Positions 53,145-62,783 of a stretch of 64,000 nucleotides of DNA are shown here, one piece after another (the stretch's first letter is position 1; each line of letters starts with the position of its first letter). Both the position numbers and the translations under genes were made by a program. The notes under the pieces were generated by a model. That model was given only the letters and a program-made list of their open reading frames with translations. It was not told where the DNA came from and searched no databases. The DNA lies in contig CP154954.1 in the NCBI GenBank assembly GCA_039621445.1, forward strand, positions 57,709,602 to 57,773,601, read 5' to 3'. This stretch comes from Euglena gracilis (Eukaryota > Euglenida > Euglenophyceae > Euglenales).

Positions 53145-53420
53145 ATAGGTCAAAGATCCTACAGAAAGAAAGGCTACCAGGTAATACACTTGGTAGCAGA
53201 TTTAGGCAACGATCCTACACAGACGTTCCACACAGAGAAACTCTGTGGTTGACTGGTGGTGAGGATCGTACTGAGCCGTGAAACACGGTGAAAGTACTGT
53301 TCCTGGCCCCTAGCCAACCTTTAAGCAAGGATACAGGTCTCAGAAGGCTCTGTTCGGTAATCGCCGATACAACCTTTCTGGTCCCTGTTTCTCTGCTTAT
53401 TTGTGTGAATTTTTGGGTTT
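53145..53420 (+). other. Leader of element C
   Basis: No gene; contains the duplicated primer-site segment, then a leader also conserved in A (about 44650-44840 there). Confidence 0.55.
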
Positions 53421-56400
53421 TTGCCTTTTTACCCATCTCAAAAGATGCAGAGCACAAGCCCCAACCCCAAATTTGATTATGACTTGTTGATGAGTTCATT
53501 GAGCAATTGTGATGAAGATTGCGGGGATTGGAACGGTTTGAATGAAACAAGTTCCAATTCCCGACCCCCCAAGCAAGAAGAAGGCAATTTGACTCATTTG
53601 TCATTGTCAAAAGGCGAAACGCCTTTATTATTGCATGGGGGTAATGAACCCTCTTCATCATCATTGTCATTGATTGTGCGGGATGTAGGTGGCAAAATGC
53701 CTTCCTCCATCCCGATTCACCCATCATTGATGCGACGAGGGGATGAACCCCTTGCCCCCTCACACTTGGTTACTCATGTTACCCATGAACAAAGTGAGGG
53801 GTATTTGCCCTTTGCTCTGTTCACACCCAAAAGATCCCCGGTGGAAGCACCGGTGGGCCTTTTGGAGTGCAACTCGGTGGAAACACCGTGTTTTTTCCAA
53901 CCCCCCCCTCAATTACCACCCCCCACACCATTTCACGCTTTGCCGGGATTACCCGCGGAAGCTGCGGTTTTCCCTGCATTGCCATGGAACCCAGATATGC
54001 GTCTGGTGGTGCCGGAAATCTCTGGTGCCATTTCCATTGTGGAGGACTATGAGGAAGATTTGAGGGATAACCTCACCCCCGGTGATGTTTTCCGAATTCT
54101 CGGTCAACTTCCAGCGGATCACCCGCTTAGCAAGCAAATTTTGCATGTCCACCAATGCGTTGCGGAATGCGCAACCATGCTCAACAAAGTTTTGCAGTTT
54201 GATGAGGACAATCAAAGGGTTGTCAACACCAAACTGGAGTGTTGCTGGAATTATTTGCAGGAAATCGGCAAATATTGCCAACACAATTTTGAAAATGCGG
54301 GGAAAGACCTTCAGCATTTTCGAGAAAGTGTTGACAGTATTTTGCGCATTCAACTTCCACAAAATTTCCAACAAATCAGCGAAATGCTGCATGAAGCGGA
54401 AACGCGGAATGATTCCAAGTTTCTGCATGTGCAGGATGGTATGAGCCATCTTTTTGCCCAATTGGAATCCTGTTCAACCATGTTACTGCAATTGCAGCAG
54501 CAGTTACAAGCGCAAAATGCCACCCCCAAAATGCCGGAAATCGGTAACTTTGTCGCGGTTGAGCATTTTGCCGCACTTACCACTTCTTTCCAAGAAGCTC
54601 AACAACGGATTTTGCATCTTGGCTCGGAAATCGAGCACTTGAAGCAATTTCAAGCAAAAGTGCAAGAGAATTTTGTTCCCCGTTCGCAAATCCAGCTTTT
54701 GGAGGAACGAATTTCACACTTGGAGCAAAAATCCTGCCATTGTGCCGCAAATCAGGATGGATTAACCACCTTGAACGCGAAAATCGCGGATTGCGCACAA
54801 CGGTTGGATTTTACGCAACAACAAATGCAAACGGACATCGGCGGTATTAATGCCACCGTTGTCGGTTTGCAGGAGCATGTTTCTGCACTTTCCAAGCGAA
54901 TTCCCGACATTAGTGGTATTCAAGCCGCTATTGGGGAATTACAAACCCGTTGCACCTTGTTGGCCACCACAGTGACGGAAATCCGTTCACTACCCCCCAT
55001 TTCGCGTGCTCGGATATCTGAGTCACCGGAATTTCGCTCATTTTATGACAAAGTGCTTGGTGACAACAAGGAAACCTTGCAAGCATTTTGTACAAGTTTG
55101 CTCCAAATTGAGGAAAGCGTGAATCGGAATGCCCGATCCATGCAAGATGAGGTTTCTCGGTTGGATGGACGAATTTCTGCGTTGTTGGAAAAACCAACCG
55201 CGGAAAATTCGCGCACCACCGTGGAAACCCCCACCAAGTCACTCCACCAATTGCAAACCGTCTCAAATGCGGTGAAAGCGCTTGCGGGTCAACTCCGGAA
55301 TGTGGAGGAGTCCCAAGGAAATCTTGCCCAAGAATTACACTTGGTTTCTGAAAAGTTGCCACACTTGGAAGATTTTTCCCGTTACCGCAAACGCATTAGG
55401 CATTTGGAGACTGAGGTTGACCGTATTTGCGGCCAACTCCAGTTGGTGGAACATTTGGAAGAAACGGTGCATGACTTGTCCGCGAGTTTGGATAAAATGT
55501 CCACTCCGATACCGGTTGTGCCACCATCCACCGCGGTAAGCGCTGCGGTTGGTATTCCAAATGTCCCGGAATCACGTTCTCAAATTACCATTTCTGGAGT
55601 AGGAATCCCTACATCCACCGCGAATTTGGTACAACCACCCGCGAAAACGCGAATTGTACCACCTTTGCATTTGCCAACACCACAAACACACTCTTCACAC
55701 GACATTTCCGATGAGGAAATTGGCCCCCCACTCGAAAATTCGAGTCTCCACCAAGAAATTCAACATTCCAACCTTGTACGAGGAATGAGCCAACACCCCA
55801 CACCTGGTATTGGTCATGTGTCGCAATCGCGATCATACCAACAACCGACGGGTTCTGGAATGCCAGACCACCCATCGGGTTTTCGGCGGGAAACCCGCCC
55901 CACTGGGAGAATTTCACCACATTTCCCGCGTTTCCCGCAGGAAAATCCTGCCAACCTTACACTTGGTGCGGGAAATCCTGCACGGGTTACACAGGGAGCG
56001 GAAAATCCGCGAAACGCGTTTGGTGTTAAGAATTACCCTGACCCAAACCCCTGGAATACCACCGAGGGTCAGCGGGTTGCTCAGAGAGACTTCAAGGGCA
56101 CCATCGCAATCGCGAACAAGGTGAAACCCCAATGGGACGGGGATCCAACCACATGGAGACAATTTTTTCGGGATTGGGAGTACTATTGGGCACTAAAAGG
56201 ACCCACCCAAGACCCGAATCCCGAGGTAGTCAAGATGGAATTCATCGATTGCCTACCGAGGGAGGAGCGAGAACGCGCACGCAATTTGGTGATACGTAAT
56301 GGCGTATCATTCGATGACCTGGTTGAGCAATACGCTTCAACCAATTCAAGTCTGGTCACCAGGATTACCCTGGAGAAGAAGTGGCGACAAAGCGCGCCAT

Positions 56401-57521
56401 CGGATCGCAAATGGAAATCCATTGACCTTTGGTATGCCAAATGGTTAACACTTGCTTCCGAAGTTGATGAACTTAGCGAGAAGCAAATGCGCGAACAATT
56501 CGATGCGGTTTTGTTGCATTTCACACCATCCCTCGTGAAGGATATCCATCGCGAGGAGTTGGCAGGGCATGAGATGACTCTTGCCCAACGTTGGAATTAT
56601 GTGTCAAAGCAACTCAAGCTCACACAAGTTTTGGGACAAATACAGTCCGCTTTCCAAACGCATCCCACCGCGGGAATCCCTGCGGGTGCGGTTAATGCGT
56701 TGCAAAAATCACCCATGTCACCAAGATCACCCACCACGGGATCGAAAACGCGGAATCAGCGTTCTTCGGACCAGGGCACGGATAAACTGTGCTTTTTGTG
56801 CAACAAATCTGGTCACATGTCTCGGGAATGCCCGAATCCCGATGCGCGAAAGCGTATTGGAAGCCCAAGGGGCTCGACCTCCTCACGGGGATCGGGTTCC
56901 TCGGCGTTTTCACGTCAATCGGCAGTTTCACGGTCTTCGGAGAACCGCTTTAGCGGTAGTAGGCCCAAGTCACCATCGCGTGATGGTCGGGAAACCCGTC
57001 CTTCTCGCGGTCGGTCACCTGGCCCCCCTGCCCGAAAACGGGATTTCAACCGCGATTCTTCACGATCTCGTTCGCGAAGTGGATCATCCTCTTCACGCGA
57101 GTCAACGGGGAAGTCCCGATACACCGGTCATGGTCGACGGGAAACCCGTTCACCACGACGGTTTGACGGAAAAACGGAATACCGTTCCCCCCGTTATGCG
57201 GAATCCCGCCACAAATCCCGTTGTTCACTTTGCGGTTCCAAAGATCACCACGCATCCAAATGTCCCAGATCTCGTTCCCCCCGGCCCGGCTACGGAAATC
57301 GCGGTAAGCGCCGCGATGACCGTGGTTACTCCTCCAACCGGCAAAAGGTCGGTTTCAAGATATCTTGTTTGGAGGAGGACACCCCGGCTTCGGGCAGGGA
57401 GGGGGATGAGACCTCGGACGGGGAATTTAATGAGGCCCGAATGGCGGTGCGCTCATTAAACTCTATCTATTCCACCAAAAAGTCCGTTGCCGGCTATGCG
57501 GCCGGTTCGGACTTGGAGTAG
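53421..57521 (+). CDS. gag: Gag of element C: giant coiled-coil Gag with two zinc knuckles
   Basis: 1366 aa, several times the usual Ty3/gypsy Gag. Residues 1-215 are Ser/Pro-rich; about 215-700 is a long heptad-like, Gln/Glu/Leu-rich coiled coil with no Pro breaks over long stretches. A linker follows, then a capsid-like helical region (VKPQWDGDPTTWRQFF, from about residue 900). A first knuckle CFLCNKSGHMSREC starts at residue 1124; an Arg/Ser-rich stretch (1140-1260) resembles RS domains; a second knuckle-like CSLCGSKDHHASKC starts at 1268. It should form the particle and bind RNA. The ATG at 53421 is the first in frame; another Met is 8 codons on. It ends with UAG, in the same frame as pol. 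Confidence 0.8.
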   Translation: MPFYPSQKMQSTSPNPKFDYDLLMSSLSNCDEDCGDWNGLNETSSNSRPPKQEEGNLTHLSLSKGETPLLLHGGNEPSSSSLSLIVRDVGGKMPSSIPIHPSLMRRGDEPLAPSHLVTHVTHEQSEGYLPFALFTPKRSPVEAPVGLLECNSVETPCFFQPPPQLPPPTPFHALPGLPAEAAVFPALPWNPDMRLVVPEISGAISIVEDYEEDLRDNLTPGDVFRILGQLPADHPLSKQILHVHQCVAECATMLNKVLQFDEDNQRVVNTKLECCWNYLQEIGKYCQHNFENAGKDLQHFRESVDSILRIQLPQNFQQISEMLHEAETRNDSKFLHVQDGMSHLFAQLESCSTMLLQLQQQLQAQNATPKMPEIGNFVAVEHFAALTTSFQEAQQRILHLGSEIEHLKQFQAKVQENFVPRSQIQLLEERISHLEQKSCHCAANQDGLTTLNAKIADCAQRLDFTQQQMQTDIGGINATVVGLQEHVSALSKRIPDISGIQAAIGELQTRCTLLATTVTEIRSLPPISRARISESPEFRSFYDKVLGDNKETLQAFCTSLLQIEESVNRNARSMQDEVSRLDGRISALLEKPTAENSRTTVETPTKSLHQLQTVSNAVKALAGQLRNVEESQGNLAQELHLVSEKLPHLEDFSRYRKRIRHLETEVDRICGQLQLVEHLEETVHDLSASLDKMSTPIPVVPPSTAVSAAVGIPNVPESRSQITISGVGIPTSTANLVQPPAKTRIVPPLHLPTPQTHSSHDISDEEIGPPLENSSLHQEIQHSNLVRGMSQHPTPGIGHVSQSRSYQQPTGSGMPDHPSGFRRETRPTGRISPHFPRFPQENPANLTLGAGNPARVTQGAENPRNAFGVKNYPDPNPWNTTEGQRVAQRDFKGTIAIANKVKPQWDGDPTTWRQFFRDWEYYWALKGPTQDPNPEVVKMEFIDCLPREERERARNLVIRNGVSFDDLVEQYASTNSSLVTRITLEKKWRQSAPSDRKWKSIDLWYAKWLTLASEVDELSEKQMREQFDAVLLHFTPSLVKDIHREELAGHEMTLAQRWNYVSKQLKLTQVLGQIQSAFQTHPTAGIPAGAVNALQKSPMSPRSPTTGSKTRNQRSSDQGTDKLCFLCNKSGHMSRECPNPDARKRIGSPRGSTSSRGSGSSAFSRQSAVSRSSENRFSGSRPKSPSRDGRETRPSRGRSPGPPARKRDFNRDSSRSRSRSGSSSSRESTGKSRYTGHGRRETRSPRRFDGKTEYRSPRYAESRHKSRCSLCGSKDHHASKCPRSRSPRPGYGNRGKRRDDRGYSSNRQKVGFKISCLEEDTPASGREGDETSDGEFNEARMAVRSLNSIYSTKKSVAGYAAGSDLE

Positions 57522-57555
57522 GGGAGCCCGAGGTCCGAGGGCACGGACCTCTGGG
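57519..57555 (+). promoter_or_regulatory. Gag-pol UAG and downstream hairpin: candidate readthrough signal
   Basis: The only stop between gag and pol is the TAG at 57519-57521; all codons 57522-57566 are sense in the same frame. Eight bases later starts a 7-bp perfect stem (57530-57536 with 57545-57551, 8-nt loop), extended by three G-C pairs (57527-57529 with 57553-57555) across one bulged T. Murine leukaemia virus-type readthrough uses a UAG, a short spacer and a downstream structure, so this arrangement is suggestive. A chance nonsense mutation is the alternative. Confidence 0.55.
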
Positions 57556-57566
57556 CTGATGAACAG

Positions 57567-60500
57567 ATGGAGGTAAGACCTGATCAACCTTACCCCCCCT
57601 GCCCATCCGCCTTCACGGTCAGTACCCGGAATTATTTCGGGTCCCCTACCACCCACTCCACATTTCCGCTCGGAATGCTGAGCAAAGTAGGAAAGGGTTC
57701 ATGGGAGAGCTGGCATGCAAACGTATTTCCGCCAGACCCTTCACTTTGCGTACCACCAATGGAATTACTCGTCCAAGCGGAAATCCGCATCCAAAATTTC
57801 TCCACTAAAGTTAAAATTCTCATTGACACTGGTTGTCGCATTGCACTGCTCTTTCGGTTGGGGTTGATACCGACCCCGCTCTTGGTAAGCGCCAAGAAAC
57901 CGATCAAAATTACAACCGCGGATAACACCCCCATGTGTGGTGGTGATTTGGGATGTGTGCTCGAGATACTCTTGCCCATCATTCCGAAGCATCACTCACA
58001 ACCCCCACAATTACAACATTTCACCAATATTTGGGGTTACGAGTCCGGAATTCACGGGTCTGACGTAATTTTGGGATACCCATTTTTACGCCAGTACCGA
58101 TTGGTTGTGGATTGCCACTCCCACGGTTTGCGCACAGCACTCACCACTTCATTGACACCCAAACCACCAGCACCGTTGTCATCCACTATGATGACCACCG
58201 CTTCGCCCACACCGTTACCCACAATGGCAACACCGTTATCCACCACACCAACAACCGTTTTCCACACCCGGGGTACGGAGAAAGCCTCCCCCCTGCCCAA
58301 TGACACACCAACATGCGTTCCACATGAGGCAGGGCAAGCGAGTAGCGGTACCCCCGCCGTTTCACTGGGTTACAAGACGAAAGCCCAAAGGCCTGAAGTA
58401 ATTACGGTGTCGAGTAGTCGCCCAGCTACACCACCACTCCGTTTCCCACCAGTTGTGCCGAATCCAGGCACACCTGTACAAGACTCACCGGCTAATGCCA
58501 TCGACACCCACTTTCACGCACACCAGTCAAACCATCACACTTCCTTCCAATGTGTGCACTGCAGGAGAATTTCCACCCAATCGGATTTCGATTGTGGATG
58601 TTTAGTTCAAAATCCGACACTAATCGCAATTCCGAAAACGGAATCCACCACCCATGATACACTTGGTTGTAGCCCGCAATGCGCGGAGATACACCGAGTA
58701 CTCCAACAACGCGGATTAGCCTCGTTGTTCGGAAACGCGAAAAGCGCGATTCCTAATTACAATCGCGATCACACTTGGTACGGATTTGATGCGGAATGGG
58801 GAAACCCCCAACCTGTCCAAACTCCCTTGGGATTAACCCTTGTGGTAGTGGAAGACAACCCGCATGTTTGTGGATCCATTCATTGTATTTCTACCCTTCA
58901 ACCCGAAAATCGGGTGCATGAATACGCGAAACGCGTATGGAATGCTTTCAATTTCGGTCAATATCGCATTTTGGAACGATGGTTTTCCAAAATCGCGACA
59001 TTGGCAGATTCTTTTGATTTGGCATTGGAAATCGATGCCTTCTCATCCAATGCACATGCCCGTTTGCCACGTCATTGGTCACAACACTCCAACGCATTTG
59101 ATAAATTTTGGGGTGATACGGTGTTATGGATGCACCCTCCCCCAAAACTTATCGAATGTGCGGTTGAGAAAATTCTGCGGGATGAAGCCCGTGGAGTTAT
59201 TCTCATACCCATCATTCCGGAAGCGGAATGGTTCACCCAACTATCGTATGTATGTTTTCATTGGTGGGATTTACCCACTAATGTACCGATTTTTGAGGAT
59301 TTTTGTGGTAAAATATTACCACCCTTGCAAGAAATCATTTTTCGCGTATGTTTCTTCGATGCATTCGGAATGTCCGAATTTGCGGTGCCGAGGAAGCTCG
59401 GTAGCCCCAGGGATACCCTGGCGGTTTCCGCAGTCATTGAGAGTGCAGGTCAACATCCTAAGTCAGCTGAATTCTGTTCGCGGATCACCCGCGAATTCCA
59501 CGGTGTGCTGGAAAATCCAGTATACGCGTGCGACATCGACCCCGCGATACGCGGTCCGTTCGGTGTTTGTAAGATCGAGCTTAAGGATGGAGCAAAGCCA
59601 ATGCACCGGAAATTTTTTCGTTGTTCGGGAGAACGTGAACAAGCTCTCAATGAAATGATTGAGAAGCTTATTCAGCGCAAGTGGATTGTACCCTCGAAAA
59701 GCGAGTGGACATCCCAGGCATTTGTTGTTCCTAAACCCCCAGACCCCTCAGGTCAGAAGAAATGGAGGCTGGTGCTGGATTACCGGTACCTGAACTCCCA
59801 AACAAGGGATGATCCCTTCCCGCTCCCCTTGATCGAGGATTTGATCACCAAACAATCGGAAAACCGGTTGTGGTCAATTTTCGATCTGGAGGACGGTTTT
59901 CACCAAATGCACTTACACCCTGACTCCCAACCATACACGGCATTCGTGACATCCAAGGGTGTGTACCAATGGACGGTACTCCCCATGGGTGTTAAGAATG
60001 GCCCAGCCATGTTTCAGCGCATGATACAATGGGTTCTACGCGATTTACCGTTTGCCATTGTGTACATTGATGATGTGCTGGTGGGAACACCACCACCATC
60101 CGCACAATCGAGCGAGGATATCCTCGTCACACACTTCCACCATGTTTGTGCGGTATTAACCGCTTTTCAAAAACATGTGCTTTTCGCGAAAGGCGCAAAA
60201 ATGCATTTGTTTCGGATTCTCATAAACTTTTGCGGGCACATCCTCAGCAATGGACAGCGGAAAGCCGCTCCGAGTAAACTCGAAGCCATTAAGAAATGGA
60301 CCCCTGAGGTAATCAAAACGATTACCCACCTCAAAGGATTTTTGGGATTAGCCCAATACTACGCGATTTATATGAAGGACTTCGCGAAAATCGCGGTGCC
60401 CCTCACCAAACAGCTCAAAAACCGGGCTGTTGACAACACCAAAGTCATTTGGGATGCCCAAATGCGCGAGGCCCTTGAGAAAATCAAGGTTTTGCTTTTG

Positions 60501-62621
60501 GAGAATGTTGTCCTCGAAATCGCGGACCCGTACAAACCATACGTGTTGGAAGTCGACAGCAGCGATTACGCTGTTGGCGGAGTTCTTAGCCAGCATAATG
60601 CGGCGAATGAGCTCCGACCTGTGGCTTTCTTCAGCAGAAAGTTACAGGGCGACGATGGAAAAGGTCAAGTCAAATGGAGTATACGCGAGAAGGAAACCTA
60701 CGCAATCGTGCTTATACTCCAGAAATTCCGAAGCTGGGTAGCCAGCAGCCTCGTCCAGATCCTCGTCAAGACCGACCATGAGAGTCTCCAACACTGGTAC
60801 ACCGAGGATTTGAACAAGGCCATGTCATCGGTCGGAAGGCGATGCAGATGGCATGAGTTCTTGAGTCAATTCAACCTTGTGGTTATCTATACCCCTGGTC
60901 ACACACAAAAAGTAGCGGATCCGCTCAGTCGGGCCCCTTGGTATTACCCTGGGAACCCGGATGAGGGAGACGCGACTTTTCATGGAAGTCAGGAAGCTGA
61001 CGACTACGCACGTCGAAACGACGCTGCGGATAATCTTTTGGATTCTTTTCCCGTTTCACAACTATTCCTGGTCGCACCAGTGCGAGGAAGGCGCCGACGT
61101 GGAAGCACGTCCGGGCCCCGGCGTATTACGCGCACGGAGTCCCCTTCTCCACTGTTCTTTCGCGAATGGGATTATAGTCGTGATCCGGTGTATGACACCA
61201 TTGTCACCAGACTTCGTAATGGCGAAGTGCTGGACAATTACACTCTTTCACCTTTACGGTTGGTTTTTCGCAATGAATCGGGTTACAAATATTGTATCCC
61301 CCAGGACCTGGTTGATGATGTGATTTTGTGTTATCACAACCATGGTCACCCTGGGGCCCCCAAACTTCTTTCGTTGGTGGGCCGCAGGTACTGTACAACC
61401 CTGAGCGAGAAAGAGCTTTACTCACGCTGTTTGCGAATAGCGCAACGGTGTCAAATTTGTCAAGCGGTAAAACCCCGCAGAGGTACCCCCCCTGGTACGA
61501 TGGACTTTTTTCCCGTACCCCCTGACATTTTTACATCCCTCTGCATGGATTTTCTGGAATTAGAACCGTGCAAAGGAACAGACGACAAAATTTACGATTA
61601 CGTTTTTGTTGTCGTCTGCAGGCTGAGTGGGTACATTGTAGCCATTCCATGCCAGAAGTCAGGGTTGACTGCCCAAAGTTTGGCAGCTATATTTTTGGAG
61701 AAATGCATTTGCTTAATGGGTTTACCGAATGAAATCGTGAGTGATCAAGACCATTTGATTTCTTCAAGGTTTTTCACCACTTTGTGCGGTTTACTCGGAA
61801 TCGAGCAACATTTTTCCATTATATACCGACCCAAAGGCAATGGTAGAGCCGAGGCAGCCGTGAAATCCGTCGTGAATATGCTTCGCCTTTCACTGGCTGA
61901 CTCGCGCAGCAACTGGATATCAGTTCTACCATGGTCTTTGTTTTATATCAATACCCTACCAGGGTTGGTTTTACCTCACTCCCCCTATAAATTAGTTTTC
62001 GGACGGGACCCTCCGGCCATAGGGGATGTCCCTTCGGAGAGACCCGCCCGAACAAGTGTCAGTTGCGAGACCTGGTTTGCGGAAGTAGAAAATCTACGTT
62101 CTGCAGTCCAGAAGCGCGTCACTGATATTCATGGAGCAAAACGGAAATCGTTTTTGCAGAATTTCAAGTCACCTGTTTACAGCCCCGGTGACCGCGTGTG
62201 GGTACGGAATAGCCGTACTCGCATGCAGTCTTCCAAGCTGGACCCCCTCTGGCTCGGCCCCTGTGAAATCCTAGAAAGACTAGGTACCAGCGGGCGTTAC
62301 AAGGTTGCATTACCGAATGGTGTTGAGGACGTTCATATGGACGACTTCAAACCATACCTGTCGCCACCGGATGGGAAACCCATCCCGTGTTTGCACTTCA
62401 AACCCCGTTCCAGATTACCTGAGACGGACGACTTTGTAGTCGATAAAATTATCGATCACAAAATCGACAAAGGTATGCACCTTTGGAAGGTCCGCTGGAA
62501 AGGGTATGGGCCCGAGGAGGACACTTGGGAGCCAGCAACCAGTTTTGTTGGGTATGTCCAGCAAGATTGGAAGCTGTGGAACAAGAAACATAACATTGAT
62601 GTTTCCATGACAAGTTTTTGA
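57567..62621 (+). CDS. pol: Pol of element C: protease, RT, RNase H, integrase, chromodomain
   Basis: 1684 aa, intact. Protease: ILIDTGC with Asp87. RT: WRLVLDYRYLN near 733, FDLEDGFHQMHL, catalytic YIDD at 833-836. RNase H: VLEVDSSDYAVGG near 996, DHESLQHW, PGHTQKVADPLSR. Integrase: zinc-binding HNHGH near 1257 and CQIC near 1295; catalytic D1328, D1393 and E1429, the last two 35 residues apart as in the D,D(35)E rule. A C-terminal chromodomain (about 1625-1670: VVDKIIDHKI, WKVRWKGYGPEEDTWEP) places it with the chromoviruses. The ATG at 57567 is in frame with gag, so it is probably made as a Gag-Pol fusion. Residues 150-650 are a long poorly conserved linker. Confidence 0.92.
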   Translation: MEVRPDQPYPPCPSAFTVSTRNYFGSPTTHSTFPLGMLSKVGKGSWESWHANVFPPDPSLCVPPMELLVQAEIRIQNFSTKVKILIDTGCRIALLFRLGLIPTPLLVSAKKPIKITTADNTPMCGGDLGCVLEILLPIIPKHHSQPPQLQHFTNIWGYESGIHGSDVILGYPFLRQYRLVVDCHSHGLRTALTTSLTPKPPAPLSSTMMTTASPTPLPTMATPLSTTPTTVFHTRGTEKASPLPNDTPTCVPHEAGQASSGTPAVSLGYKTKAQRPEVITVSSSRPATPPLRFPPVVPNPGTPVQDSPANAIDTHFHAHQSNHHTSFQCVHCRRISTQSDFDCGCLVQNPTLIAIPKTESTTHDTLGCSPQCAEIHRVLQQRGLASLFGNAKSAIPNYNRDHTWYGFDAEWGNPQPVQTPLGLTLVVVEDNPHVCGSIHCISTLQPENRVHEYAKRVWNAFNFGQYRILERWFSKIATLADSFDLALEIDAFSSNAHARLPRHWSQHSNAFDKFWGDTVLWMHPPPKLIECAVEKILRDEARGVILIPIIPEAEWFTQLSYVCFHWWDLPTNVPIFEDFCGKILPPLQEIIFRVCFFDAFGMSEFAVPRKLGSPRDTLAVSAVIESAGQHPKSAEFCSRITREFHGVLENPVYACDIDPAIRGPFGVCKIELKDGAKPMHRKFFRCSGEREQALNEMIEKLIQRKWIVPSKSEWTSQAFVVPKPPDPSGQKKWRLVLDYRYLNSQTRDDPFPLPLIEDLITKQSENRLWSIFDLEDGFHQMHLHPDSQPYTAFVTSKGVYQWTVLPMGVKNGPAMFQRMIQWVLRDLPFAIVYIDDVLVGTPPPSAQSSEDILVTHFHHVCAVLTAFQKHVLFAKGAKMHLFRILINFCGHILSNGQRKAAPSKLEAIKKWTPEVIKTITHLKGFLGLAQYYAIYMKDFAKIAVPLTKQLKNRAVDNTKVIWDAQMREALEKIKVLLLENVVLEIADPYKPYVLEVDSSDYAVGGVLSQHNAANELRPVAFFSRKLQGDDGKGQVKWSIREKETYAIVLILQKFRSWVASSLVQILVKTDHESLQHWYTEDLNKAMSSVGRRCRWHEFLSQFNLVVIYTPGHTQKVADPLSRAPWYYPGNPDEGDATFHGSQEADDYARRNDAADNLLDSFPVSQLFLVAPVRGRRRRGSTSGPRRITRTESPSPLFFREWDYSRDPVYDTIVTRLRNGEVLDNYTLSPLRLVFRNESGYKYCIPQDLVDDVILCYHNHGHPGAPKLLSLVGRRYCTTLSEKELYSRCLRIAQRCQICQAVKPRRGTPPGTMDFFPVPPDIFTSLCMDFLELEPCKGTDDKIYDYVFVVVCRLSGYIVAIPCQKSGLTAQSLAAIFLEKCICLMGLPNEIVSDQDHLISSRFFTTLCGLLGIEQHFSIIYRPKGNGRAEAAVKSVVNMLRLSLADSRSNWISVLPWSLFYINTLPGLVLPHSPYKLVFGRDPPAIGDVPSERPARTSVSCETWFAEVENLRSAVQKRVTDIHGAKRKSFLQNFKSPVYSPGDRVWVRNSRTRMQSSKLDPLWLGPCEILERLGTSGRYKVALPNGVEDVHMDDFKPYLSPPDGKPIPCLHFKPRSRLPETDDFVVDKIIDHKIDKGMHLWKVRWKGYGPEEDTWEPATSFVGYVQQDWKLWNKKHNIDVSMTSF

Positions 62622-62783
62622 GAACGCATGGGAAACCCATGTTGTTTTCTCTTCTTTTTATCATTGATTCTTATCATTCTTTCTTTCCGCAGACTTTTTA
62701 CCAAATAATACTCAAGCGGTTACCCTCACACACCTTACAACCAACAACCCAAACATCCCACCGTACCGACCCCGGGCTGTATC
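62622..62783 (+). other. Spacer between pol and ORF3 of element C
   Basis: 162 bp without a supported gene; CA-rich leader-like sequence (CACACACCTTACAACCAACA) just before the ORF3 start. Equivalent sequence is kept in A. Confidence 0.5.

Noticed and set aside
61075-61120. A 2A-like DVEARPGPG in a second frame of element C pol
   Set aside because: It is in a non-coding frame of an intact pol, and the key Asn is Arg, so it does not fit the consensus.
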